Source of the DNA: Desertivirga xinjiangensis
GTDB taxonomy: Bacteria; Bacteroidota; Bacteroidia; Sphingobacteriales; Sphingobacteriaceae
Reading direction: 5' to 3'
Assembly: GCF_024436435.1 (NCBI RefSeq)
Contig: NZ_JAFMZP010000002.1
Span: 310,001 to 374,000 of the forward strand
Length of the DNA stretch: 64,000 nt
Shown: in pieces, positions 26,017-34,442 of the stretch
Numbering within the stretch: position 1 is the first letter of the stretch
Layout: every line of letters begins with the position of its first letter
Program-made: the position numbers and the translations under genes
Notes under the pieces: generated by a model
What the model was told of the DNA's origin: nothing
Database searches by the model: none
What the model saw: the letters and a program-made list of their open reading frames with translations, nothing else

Positions 26017-27096
26017 TTACTTCCAAACCTTGTAAAACTCCTCTCTTATCCAAATAAGTAATTCTTCGGCATGAGCTGCATCAGGAGCTTCCGGAAGGGT
26101 CGATCGCTCATAAATTGATTTGATTTCCTCCAGCTTTTCCTTTACCATCGCCATCAGTTCATCGTACTCAAATGCTCCTGATCTGATCTTTAATAAAAAC
26201 TCCCTGTCAGGACGATGAACGCGTACTTCCTTGTATTGCGCTATTTCTTCGGCCATTGCAAGCAGACGGAAGGTATGCATCATATTTTTTGCATCGTAGT
26301 TTTTGCCGTGAGAAAGCGTGCTTTGATATCGTATCTCATTCCTTTTGTTTACCCAGTCCCAATATTCCCTGAATTCCCTGCAATAAACAGAATAGGCATC
26401 TTTGTTAAAATTCATTACCGCCAAGGGTTCAATCCCTTTTGGCACTGAGGTAAGCTGAACGTCGTCGGCATTACTGCCCGATATAATTCCAAACAGTTTC
26501 TCTCCTTGCTTTAACTGATGCTGATGATACAGCAGATAGACATCTCTAAAATGAGGCAGCTTAGAAAGCCCACATTCTTCCTGTCGGAATTGGTGTTCCG
26601 TCAGCCACTCTTTTAACGCAACACTTCCACTCCCCTGGACAACATAACAGAAATCTAGTACGCTTCGGCGTTCAGACTCAAAAGCTTTATTGATCTTCTT
26701 GTTCAGTCCCCTGGCTTTCTTTATCTGGCTGGCTGCATATCCCGCAAAAGTTTCAAGGCATAGCTTGGAAAGAAAGTCCTCCGGTTTAATTAAATCCAGC
26801 AAAGGGTGTTTGTAAAGAACACAATCCTTAGGAGTGTTTAAAAGTTCGAGAATGTTCGGGTTATTTTTTAGCAGTAGCTCCAGAAATCGCTTCAGCTCAA
26901 AATACACCTCATCATTACTCTGATTACTCACCTGTTGAACTTGCTCAAATCCAAATAATTGCCTTTTGGGAAGAATAAAGACTCCTTTCTTGTCGGTATC
27001 TGAAGAGGGGAGAGCAAGGTTATAAGCCTTGCTTCCGCTGATGCAGTTTAAAAGCAGGTGATCTTTTTGTTGATGCAGGGATTCGAAAGTCATCAT
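26017..27096 (-). CDS. RlaP-type nucleotidyltransferase (pol beta superfamily)
   Basis: 359 aa. SGSKAYNLALPSSDTDKKGV is the GS..(x)..D.D active site of pol-beta-fold nucleotidyltransferases, then a helical region with SQIKKARGLNKKI. Proteins of this type (COG3541/PF10127) are predicted partners of RNA-repair enzymes. It overlaps the gene upstream by 4 bases (27093-27096) and is the last of the hen1-pnkp operon. It may add a nucleotide to RNA ends. A 3' fragment is found at 13482-13590. Confidence 0.82.
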   Translation of the reverse strand: MMTFESLHQQKDHLLLNCISGSKAYNLALPSSDTDKKGVFILPKRQLFGFEQVQQVSNQSNDEVYFELKRFLELLLKNNPNILELLNTPKDCVLYKHPLLDLIKPEDFLSKLCLETFAGYAASQIKKARGLNKKINKAFESERRSVLDFCYVVQGSGSVALKEWLTEHQFRQEECGLSKLPHFRDVYLLYHQHQLKQGEKLFGIISGSNADDVQLTSVPKGIEPLAVMNFNKDAYSVYCREFREYWDWVNKRNEIRYQSTLSHGKNYDAKNMMHTFRLLAMAEEIAQYKEVRVHRPDREFLLKIRSGAFEYDELMAMVKEKLEEIKSIYERSTLPEAPDAAHAEELLIWIREEFYKVWK

Positions 27097-27854
27097 CGTA
27101 TATGTTTTCTAAACAAGCCATCGAGTTCATCCGTCGCGTATCTTTCCGAGGGAAGAAGAGCAACCTGGCGTTTACATTTTTCTGTTATTTCTTGAAGCCA
27201 CTCATATAGATCGGTTTTCGGCTCTATGAATGTCTTTTCACCGGATACTTGCTTAAGCTGTAAAAGTTCATCAATACCAGTTTGTAAAACGTTATCTGCA
27301 ACTAGAGCCCTTAGTTTTTCAAACTCCATTGGTGGTACTTCTCTCTTTGTAATGATCCATAAACAAGCCAGGGCAGGCCTCAACGCATAAAAATACTTCT
27401 TGAGTTTAACTTGTTCTTCTCCCAAATCGTTCCCGAGGGTATTAATGATATTAACTGCCATGGAGAGGTAATGATTTGCTCCTGCCTTAAGTGAAAAGTA
27501 TTTAGATGCAAGCGACATGAGCTCTTCTTTGAAGTTTTTGTCTTCCCGGTATATTATTGGTGATTGAAGCCATTCATATAGTGGTGCATTCGATTTGAGA
27601 AAAAGTTGAAGCGCTTTTCGAACATCCCAACCACTGATGTCTAAAACCTCATTAATGGGCAGTTCCAGTACGTCTCTTACATTAGCTATAGAGAGATAAT
27701 CTTCAGTTTTACGAGCGTATATAAAACGGACATCATAGTCGCTGTCGGGAGAGGCAAATCCCCATGCCCGGCTGCCAGACTCGCAGGCATAAAGTATACG
27801 TGTGTTGTGCTCAAGCTCTAGCTCTTCAAGCTTTTTAATTATTGTTGATCGCAT
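27093..27854 (-). CDS. second RlaP-type nucleotidyltransferase
   Basis: 253 aa. ACESGSRAWGFASPDSDYDV is a canonical nucleotidyltransferase active site (GSRAWG, then SDYD). The rest is helical (WDVRKALQLFLKSNAPLYEW). Same superfamily as its downstream neighbour but a different branch. It starts 66 bases after pnkp and overlaps the next gene. Two distinct nucleotidyltransferases in one repair operon suggest different end substrates or a heteromer. Confidence 0.85.
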   Translation of the reverse strand: MRSTIIKKLEELELEHNTRILYACESGSRAWGFASPDSDYDVRFIYARKTEDYLSIANVRDVLELPINEVLDISGWDVRKALQLFLKSNAPLYEWLQSPIIYREDKNFKEELMSLASKYFSLKAGANHYLSMAVNIINTLGNDLGEEQVKLKKYFYALRPALACLWIITKREVPPMEFEKLRALVADNVLQTGIDELLQLKQVSGEKTFIEPKTDLYEWLQEITEKCKRQVALLPSERYATDELDGLFRKHIR

Positions 27855-27920
27855 TGTGAATAATTTAAATTGGAGCTTGTTTTTTTTTGAATCACAAGCT
27901 CCGTTTAACGCCGTGTTTGA

Positions 27921-30476
27921 TTACAACCTCGGATCGACAGGCTCACTCTCCAATGCCAGTACCCCAAAAGTGCATTGGTGAACTTTTCTCAAAGGCTCTT
28001 TATGGATAAACCTTTCTAGCCCTTCCACACCCAAAGCAAACTCTCTCATGGCCAGTGATCTTTTCGCATTTAAGCTGCGTGATCTTAACCTTGTCAAATT
28101 TTCTTCCGAGGTATATTCGGGTCCGTAAATAATTCGAAGATATTCCCTGCCCCGAACTTTAACAGCTGGCTGTACCAGGCCTTTTTTATCGCGTTCAACG
28201 AAATCATAAGGCTTGATCACCATTCCTTCGCCGCCTTTTCCTGTTAATGACAACCACCATTCTGTTGCTTTATTTACACTGTCTGCATCTTCCAGATCAA
28301 CAATGCGATAAGGCGTAGCCAGCAAGATGGCCGGGTCTTTAAGGCAGAAAGATTTAATTGTTTCCATATGCCATTCGTGGTTCTGTTCTGTCCATACTTT
28401 GCCTTCTGTAGCCAAAATATGAAATGGCGCAATTTTGTAATCTTCCAGCTTATTTACGTTCCAGCAATAATTGCCATAAGCACTCTTATAATTTGAAACC
28501 TGATCCAGCTTATTACTATATCTTTCAGATAATTCCGCAAGCAAAGGATTACGCTCTAAAGCCGCATTTAAAATAGCTAAAGTTTCCGTTAAAGCATGAG
28601 TAGCAGCGGCACCTACCGAGGCATATTGCGTTTCAAGCAAAGCCTGTGCTTTTGCACTCCATGGCATTAACTCGGTATCCAGGCACACCCAGTCTGTTTC
28701 AAACTTTTCATAGAATCCGGATGCGACTAAAGCATCATTCATCCTGTTTAGCAGGGCTTGCTCGGTTTCCTTTTCATTAAAAAATGCACGACCTGTTCTG
28801 GTATACACCGTTCCAATTCCTTCATCTCTGATTCCGAAAACGCGTTCAATAACACCTTCATCTTTGCCGACAATCAGAACCGCTCTTGAACCCATGTGCT
28901 TTTCTTCGCATACCACTCTCTTTACACCGGCATTCTTGTAATACTCAAAACCTTCGCTAGGGTATTCCAAATAGTCACCCTCTTCGCTGGTTTTGCATGG
29001 ACTCATTGTAGGTGGAAGATAAATTAACCATTTAGGATTTACCGCGAACCGGCTCATTACTTCCAATGCTGCAATGGCATTCTCCTCGCGGATGGTCACA
29101 TTGTGCGCATATTTTGTTTCTATAATTTGTTTGCCAATTAACTCCGCAATATCCAGCACATCATCGTTCTCTTGCTGCAAACTAAGATTAGATTGCTTTT
29201 CGGGAAGCAAAGGACGAACTGGTTCACAATAAACCTTTGCAGCCTTAACCGATACCAGCTCCTTTTCAGGATATCGTAATGCAGTAAGCGCCCCCCCGAA
29301 TACGCAACCGGTATCAATATCAATCGTGCGGTTTAACCATTGAGGCAACGGAACCGGCGTATGACCGTAAACAACCATCGCTTTGCCTGCATATTCCGCT
29401 GCCCAGTTATATCTTACCGGTAAACCAAATTCATCTATCTCTCCGGTGGTTTCTCCATAATAGCAAAACTCTCTGACAGCCCCAGAACCTCTTCCCTGCA
29501 TATTTTCCTTTAATCCGGCATGAGCAACAACCAGCTTTCCTTCGTCTAAAACATAGTGGCTCACCAGTCCATCCAAAAAGACTTTTGCCTTATCTCTAAA
29601 TTCCTGCGTTTCTGCTGAAAGTTGCCCGATAGATTCGGCAAGCCCGTGTTTTACCTGTACGTTTTTACCATTCAACCAGCGGACTAATTTAATGTCGTGA
29701 TTTCCAGGTACACACAAAGCAGTTCCCGCTTCCACCATTTCCATCACTAGTTTTAACACAGCAGGCGTTTTAGGTCCACGATCCACTAAGTCTCCCAGAA
29801 ACACCGCTCTTCTTCCTTCCGGATGAGCGTAAAAGTTGCCGTTATGCACATAGGCTAAGTTGTGGAGCAACTCGACCAGTTCATCGTAGCAGCCATGCAC
29901 ATCGCCGATAATGTCAAACGGTCCCTTTTCATTCTTTTTATTGTTGTATAAGGGGTCGCGGGCAATTGCAGTAACGGCATTCACTTCCTCCAGGCTCTTC
30001 AGTTCAATCACATGGCGAAAACCTTCCAGTTTAAGCTTTTTAAGGCTACGCTTAAGCTGCGAAATATGCTGAGGAATAACGTGTTTCCCGAAGTCTCTGT
30101 CGGATCGCAGTGCATTTCTTTCCGTACAAACCTTTTCAGGAAGGTTCAGAACCAGGGCTACGGGTAAAACGTGATACTCGCGGGCTAACTTTATCCAATC
30201 TTTTCTGGCATCGTCCTGTACATTAGTTGCATCAATTACGGTAAGAAGGCTATTCTTCAACCGTAAAGAAGTGATATATCTTGCCAGTGCAAAGGCATCC
30301 GAAGAAACAACCTGATTATTCTCGTCATCACTTACCATTCCGCGGCACTTATCAGACGAAACAATTTCAGTTTCCTTAAAATGCTGCCTCGCAAACGTAG
30401 ATTTCCCTGATCCTGAAGCTCCGATCAGTACGATTAATGACAACTCCGGAACCTTGATTACTTTATTATCTCTCAT
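27921..30476 (-). CDS. pnkp: bacterial Pnkp: RNA 5'-kinase / 2',3'-phosphatase / ligase-like
   Basis: 851 aa with three domains in order. The 5' kinase has a P-loop GASGSGKS at 19-26. The metallophosphatase has GDVHGCYDE at 191-199, GDLVDRGP at 228-235, GNHD at 258-261 and GHTP at 371-374. The C-terminal adenylyltransferase has nucleotidyl-lysine K526 in EEKHMGSRA. Pnkp heals broken RNA ends; with Hen1 it seals them and 2'-O-methylates the 3' end so that the same ribotoxin cannot cut again. Length is normal for the family. It overlaps hen1 by four bases, the usual partnership. Confidence 0.95.
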   Translation of the reverse strand: MRDNKVIKVPELSLIVLIGASGSGKSTFARQHFKETEIVSSDKCRGMVSDDENNQVVSSDAFALARYITSLRLKNSLLTVIDATNVQDDARKDWIKLAREYHVLPVALVLNLPEKVCTERNALRSDRDFGKHVIPQHISQLKRSLKKLKLEGFRHVIELKSLEEVNAVTAIARDPLYNNKKNEKGPFDIIGDVHGCYDELVELLHNLAYVHNGNFYAHPEGRRAVFLGDLVDRGPKTPAVLKLVMEMVEAGTALCVPGNHDIKLVRWLNGKNVQVKHGLAESIGQLSAETQEFRDKAKVFLDGLVSHYVLDEGKLVVAHAGLKENMQGRGSGAVREFCYYGETTGEIDEFGLPVRYNWAAEYAGKAMVVYGHTPVPLPQWLNRTIDIDTGCVFGGALTALRYPEKELVSVKAAKVYCEPVRPLLPEKQSNLSLQQENDDVLDIAELIGKQIIETKYAHNVTIREENAIAALEVMSRFAVNPKWLIYLPPTMSPCKTSEEGDYLEYPSEGFEYYKNAGVKRVVCEEKHMGSRAVLIVGKDEGVIERVFGIRDEGIGTVYTRTGRAFFNEKETEQALLNRMNDALVASGFYEKFETDWVCLDTELMPWSAKAQALLETQYASVGAAATHALTETLAILNAALERNPLLAELSERYSNKLDQVSNYKSAYGNYCWNVNKLEDYKIAPFHILATEGKVWTEQNHEWHMETIKSFCLKDPAILLATPYRIVDLEDADSVNKATEWWLSLTGKGGEGMVIKPYDFVERDKKGLVQPAVKVRGREYLRIIYGPEYTSEENLTRLRSRSLNAKRSLAMREFALGVEGLERFIHKEPLRKVHQCTFGVLALESEPVDPRL

Positions 30477-31912
30477 GATAAGAATTCCTCCTTTTCTGTT
30501 TTTAATTTAAATACTGCCATCTGACTTAAAGCCCCTACTTCAACATCTACTTCGCCCACGGGACTAAAGCTCACGTCGTAGGAATACTTGCTTGCAATAG
30601 CACTTGCCCAACTTTCAAACTCCTTCCGTGTCCATTCAAAGCGGTGATCGGAGTGGCGCATTTTCCCTTCTTTGTAATCGGGAAACCGAATATTGTACTC
30701 GGCGTTAGGAGTGGTAATCACAACTGTTGCCGGTTTTGCAAACTCAAATACTGTTCTTTCCAGAGCGGTTAATCTTGGCTGGTCGAGATGTTCAATTACT
30801 TCTACCAATGTCGCTCCGTCGAAACCTTCAATTCGCTTATCCCGATAGGTTAAGGATCCTTGAATCAAGCGTACACGGCTTAGTTGTTTTTCGGAAAACC
30901 GTTCAAGTTTTAAGCGTTCCTTCGCTATTTCCAGAGACCGGTAACTGATATCCATGCCGAGCACATAGTCAAACGCTCTTTCAGCCAAAAGTAATTTCAT
31001 CAGACGGCCTTCTCCGCAACCGAGGTCTACCACACGTTTGCATCCAGCATGTAGCAGAACATCCTTAGCAGCAATTAAACGCTGATCGTGAATCCGAATA
31101 ACCTTTTCAGCCTCATCTGCCGGCCCTGCGTCAAGCCCTGCATCAAAATCAGCGTCAAGCAATTCTGTATCCTCTTCGTTTTTACTTACCAGCACCTCCA
31201 AAGCCTTATTTGCCAATGATCTTTGGTGTTTCAGATATCGCCTTACAATGGTTTTCTTTTCGGGATGAGTATCCAACCAATCTTTCCCTTTTTCCAGCAA
31301 CTTCTCTACTTCATGCTCCGTAACCCAATAGTGCTTGTCGTTGTCGCAAACTGGAATAAGAACATATAAGTGAGACAGTAATTGCTGAACAGTGATTTCA
31401 TTTTTAAGGATAAGCGTATAATACCTGCTTTGTCCCCAATCAGGAAATGCCGGATCAAGAAGATGTGTGGTTACGTTAAGGGTATATCCCAATGGTTCAA
31501 ATAACTTCCTCAAAAAATCCTCGCCACCCTTTACCGGCAATACAGCCAGTTTCACTTCCAGGGAAAAGGGCCTATCTACCAATTCAGGTTTATCTTTACA
31601 TCTGCCGTTTAGCGCCGTTGAAAAAGCCTTTGCAATGGCTGCACTCATAAACGAACTGGCAACATACGGCCGGTCATTAACATATTGTTCCAGCGCAAAA
31701 TCATTTCCTTTGGGTCCGTCATTTCTTACAAGTCCTACCGGATCAATATCTAACAAAAGCACAGCAGTGCATTCTTCATCATCTGCGCGTTCGTAAAACA
31801 CGTGTGCCTTCCCATTTGATAGTTCGACACTCTGAATCTTTGCCGGATGCTTATGCAGCAAAAAGCTAAGATCAGTAGCGGGTTTGTGACGATTGGTAAT
31901 GGTTAATAACAT
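30473..31912 (-). CDS. hen1: Hen1: 3'-terminal RNA ribose 2'-O-methyltransferase
   Basis: 479 aa. The N-terminal ~240 residues form the bacterial Hen1-N domain that activates Pnkp ligation. The C-terminal methyltransferase shows the SAM motif VDLGCGEGR at 295-303, EVIEH at 371-375 and a histidine near 420-423 (MRHSDHRFEW), fitting the E-x-x-E-H...H metal site of Hen1. It is the first gene of the operon, divergent from a WYL regulator over a 106-bp gap. It methylates the repaired junction. Confidence 0.95.
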   Translation of the reverse strand: MLLTITNRHKPATDLSFLLHKHPAKIQSVELSNGKAHVFYERADDEECTAVLLLDIDPVGLVRNDGPKGNDFALEQYVNDRPYVASSFMSAAIAKAFSTALNGRCKDKPELVDRPFSLEVKLAVLPVKGGEDFLRKLFEPLGYTLNVTTHLLDPAFPDWGQSRYYTLILKNEITVQQLLSHLYVLIPVCDNDKHYWVTEHEVEKLLEKGKDWLDTHPEKKTIVRRYLKHQRSLANKALEVLVSKNEEDTELLDADFDAGLDAGPADEAEKVIRIHDQRLIAAKDVLLHAGCKRVVDLGCGEGRLMKLLLAERAFDYVLGMDISYRSLEIAKERLKLERFSEKQLSRVRLIQGSLTYRDKRIEGFDGATLVEVIEHLDQPRLTALERTVFEFAKPATVVITTPNAEYNIRFPDYKEGKMRHSDHRFEWTRKEFESWASAIASKYSYDVSFSPVGEVDVEVGALSQMAVFKLKTEKEEFLS

Positions 31913-31962
31913 ATTTTAATAACAATATTTATTTACTTAACGGTACAAAGTAACCAAGCCGC

Positions 31963-31983
31963 TGCGCAGTCTTTTTGCGCAGT
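31963..31983. promoter_or_regulatory. candidate WYL-regulator operator
   Basis: TGCGCAGT occurs twice, at 31963-31970 and 31976-31983, 13 bp apart, in the middle of the hen1/WYL divergent gap. The first is part of the perfect palindrome CTGCGCAG. The pair can also be read as an inverted repeat. These GC-rich words stand out in an AT-rich region and lie where a divergent regulator would bind. Confidence 0.45.
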
Positions 31984-32018
31984 GAAAAATTATTTACTAT
32001 TTTTCTCAAAAAATTTCC

Positions 32019-33071
32019 ATGCCCGTTAACCGTAATGCCCTTATCCGTTACCGAACCATTGACACCTGCCTTCGGAACAAGTATAAAAAGTGGACACTGG
32101 AGAACCTCATAGATGCTTGTTCGGATGCTTTATATGAATACCAGGGAATAGATAAGGGGGTAAGCCGGAGAACGGTTCAGGCAGATCTGGAAACCATGCG
32201 CAGTAATAAACTAGGTTATAATGCGCCAATTGTTGTTACCGACAAAAAGTATTACAGCTACTCGGATAGCAATTACAGCATAACCAATATTCCCCTTACT
32301 GATCAGGATCTGCAGGTGCTTACTGAAGTAGCGGACCTGTTGAAACAGTTTAAAGGCTTTAACCATTTTTCTGACGTTACAGAAATGGTAAGTAAACTCG
32401 AAAATAAGGTGTACGTACAAAAAACTTCGGGTATCTCGGCGATTGAGTTTGAAAAGAATGATAATCTGAAAGGGCTTGAGCATATTGAAATCATTCGGAA
32501 AGCCATTATCTCACAAGTCGTACTGTGCATCACTTATCAGTCCTTTAAAGCCAGACAAGCAAGTACATTCTGTATAAGTCCTTATTTGTTGAAGGAATAC
32601 CGGAATCGCTGGTTCATTCTTTGTGAATCGCATCAGAAAAGCAGTCCGCTTTTAACGCTTGCGCTTGACAGAATTGAAGGTCTAGAGATCGCATCGAATG
32701 AGTTGTACAGAGAAAATAAAACGCTCGATCTAAGCACTTACTATTCTGATGTTATAGGTGTGACGAAAACTCCCGGACAAGCGGACTGCGAAGTCGTTTT
32801 TCAAATCGATCATAAAAATGCTCCCTATGTTATTACTAAGCCACTTCATCATACCCAGAAATTAATTGATAAAAATCCTGAAGGAAAGGTATTCTCCATC
32901 CGGGTGATTTTAAATTACGAATTGGAAAGGGAATTACTGGGTTTCGGGTGCAGGATAAAAGTGTTGAGACCGAGAATTTTGGTAAAACGAATTCAGGAGA
33001 ATCTGGCCGAAGCGCTGGAGTGTTATCTGAATACTGATGAAGAGGGAAGGGAGGCTTCAATTTTTGGCTAA
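32019..33071 (+). CDS. WYL-domain transcriptional regulator of RNA repair
   Basis: 350 aa. The N-terminus NALIRYRTIDTCLRNKYKKW with SRRTVQADLETMR is the helix-turn-helix of WYL regulators. The WYL domain is centred on CISPYLLKEYRNRWFILCES (RWFIL replaces the eponymous WYL), and the C-terminal WCX part holds PLHHTQKLIDKN. WYL domains bind nucleic-acid ligands. Divergent placement next to hen1-pnkp implies it senses damaged RNA or nucleotides and controls the repair operon; that link is inference from context. Confidence 0.88.
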   Translation: MPVNRNALIRYRTIDTCLRNKYKKWTLENLIDACSDALYEYQGIDKGVSRRTVQADLETMRSNKLGYNAPIVVTDKKYYSYSDSNYSITNIPLTDQDLQVLTEVADLLKQFKGFNHFSDVTEMVSKLENKVYVQKTSGISAIEFEKNDNLKGLEHIEIIRKAIISQVVLCITYQSFKARQASTFCISPYLLKEYRNRWFILCESHQKSSPLLTLALDRIEGLEIASNELYRENKTLDLSTYYSDVIGVTKTPGQADCEVVFQIDHKNAPYVITKPLHHTQKLIDKNPEGKVFSIRVILNYELERELLGFGCRIKVLRPRILVKRIQENLAEALECYLNTDEEGREASIFG

Positions 33072-33099
33072 AAAGACGAATAAAACAATCAGCTTATAA

Positions 33100-33630
33100 A
33101 TGATAAAACATAAAAACCTTTTCCCAATGCTAGTGCTGGCAATAATTTGTCTATGGACAATTTATGACGTCCTGATGCATCCGATTGAGATAGATGGAAC
33201 AGCCTATAAGCGACAATTTTCGACGGCAAACTTATTCGCAATCCTGTCAGTTTCAATTTGTATCGCAACATATTTTTTTGCTCGCAGACAGTTTAAGTAC
33301 CTAAGCATAGCAACTGTTTTTCTCGGATTTCTCGGAATCCTGAGTTTTACGTCTACCACCTATACATTTGTCTTCATTATTCCATTTCAGCCTCTCTCTG
33401 CAGGCATTGCACTAATGTATCTTGGTCTAAACTATCGCCTCGTAAAAAGTAGATTGGAAGGCCCGGAAGAAAATGAAGCCGATAAGGTGCCCGACGAAAC
33501 ACAGATTGCCAAGTTCAGAACTAAATATATGCACAAAACCGTTATTGAGCTTCAGGAGCTAATTGAAGATAAAAGGTTTGTCAAGGAAGCAAAAATTGCA
33601 GCACAGAAACTGTTAAATGAACGAATTTAG
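33100..33630 (+). CDS. hypothetical membrane protein, four TM segments
   Basis: 176 aa. Four hydrophobic segments (about residues 9-22, 43-60, 68-83, 88-110) are followed by a charged C-terminal tail (GPEENEADKVPDETQIAKF) ending in helices rich in Glu and Lys. No family recognised. It starts 29 bases after the WYL gene on the same strand and could be co-transcribed with it. Confidence 0.65.
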   Translation: MIKHKNLFPMLVLAIICLWTIYDVLMHPIEIDGTAYKRQFSTANLFAILSVSICIATYFFARRQFKYLSIATVFLGFLGILSFTSTTYTFVFIIPFQPLSAGIALMYLGLNYRLVKSRLEGPEENEADKVPDETQIAKFRTKYMHKTVIELQELIEDKRFVKEAKIAAQKLLNERI

Positions 33631-33640
33631 AATGTCGAGT

Positions 33641-33712
33641 TTGAAGTTCAAAAGGCAGTCGTTCATGAAAGCCATGAAAGTTGCATTTTATACAGATCAG
33701 ATAATTAGCTGA
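33641..33712 (+). pseudogene. remnant of a DUF2683-like small antitoxin
   Basis: An open frame without start reads LKFKRQSFMKAMKVAFYTDQ. The FMKAMKVAF core parallels IMRAMKIAF in the 69-aa protein at 9922-10131, and the bases ATGAAAGCCATGAAAGTTGC match 20 of about 24. The rest has decayed. Confidence 0.5.
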
Positions 33713-33747
33713 TAACTTACCTGAATATGAATTGAACCCTTATCCCA

Positions 33748-33903
33748 ATGTTTGAAGGAATAGAACTATTATTTGAAATACTCTCCCAGCCTGAGCCCAA
33801 AACACGGTTTGGCAGCATTGTACAAGGGGTAATTATCACTATTATTTTGCTCGGTCTTTTAATCATGCTGGCAGTCTGGATTGCAAACCTCTTCGAAAAT
33901 TAA
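33748..33903 (+). CDS. 51-aa single-pass membrane protein
   Basis: MFEGIELLFEILSQPEPKT, then one strong membrane helix IVQGVIITIILLGLLIMLAV at about residues 25-45 and a short end WIANLFEN. The organised layout (amphipathic N-terminus, one TM) suggests a true small gene. Function unknown. Confidence 0.5.
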   Translation: MFEGIELLFEILSQPEPKTRFGSIVQGVIITIILLGLLIMLAVWIANLFEN

Positions 33904-33905
33904 AG

Positions 33906-34070
33906 ATGCAGCACTTCAATAAGCTTTCATTTTGTTTTAATCATAATATATTTATTGCCTGGTTCTTAGCTCTATTCTTTCCAGTCACTCTAAAAGCACA
34001 ATTGCCAGCGGATAGCGTCATTATCGAGCGAAAAACATATGGAATTTTTTGTTTATTAAGATCAGGATAA
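33906..34070 (+). pseudogene. 54-aa exported-protein start, probably truncated
   Basis: A signal-peptide-like N-terminus (IFIAWFLALFFPVTLKAQ) is followed by LPADSVIIERKTYG, a common opening of small Bacteroidota secreted proteins, then stops early (IFCLLRSG). It starts 2 bases after the previous small ORF. The abrupt end suggests the remainder was lost. Confidence 0.45.
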
Positions 34071-34442
34071 TCAAAATGCCATAATGTCCCACCATCGAAA
34101 CTCCATGGTTAGTTCAGCTTCTTCTCCTTTAAATAGTGCTCGCAAAAACTCAAATATACTTCTCATCGTGTCTGAACCAAAGGATGATTTGACCAAGTTA
34201 AGCACCTCTCTGCTATTTTCCTTATTTCCTCTTTTCTATAGAAAGGAGAAGGTCCTTTCAATTGCATAAAGCGTGGTGGCCTTAGCAAAGCTTGTATTTC
34301 GGCTTATCTGTCTAACCGGTTAGCCAAATAATCTAAATAGTTCAATTAGTGTATGGTCGCAGCAAGATTTTGAAAATTCTATTAATTTATTTTTGCGAAT
34401 ATTAAAATTGATATAATTTAGAGAAAAATTACCTTTTTACGT
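34071..34442. other. 372-bp stretch with a possible minus-strand gene fragment
   Basis: On the minus strand an open stretch ending in a TGA at 34071-34073 reads VLNLVKSSFGSDTMRSIFEF and finishes FRWWDIMAF. It has no convincing start and may be a broken gene. A 12-bp palindrome CTAACCGGTTAG lies at 34312-34323. The last 100 bases are AT-rich and hold the promoter area of the next gene. Confidence 0.4.

Noticed and set aside
25840-26061. Plus-strand 73-codon open frame before the nucleotidyltransferase stop
   Set aside because: It overlaps the 3' end of a well-supported gene on the other strand, and no start signal or family was seen. The sequence may itself be a scrap, but I cannot support a gene.
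34084-34269. 61-codon plus-strand open frame
   Set aside because: Ser-rich composition typical of a shadow frame. The opposite strand reads more like protein, so the piece is listed only as a possible minus-strand relic.
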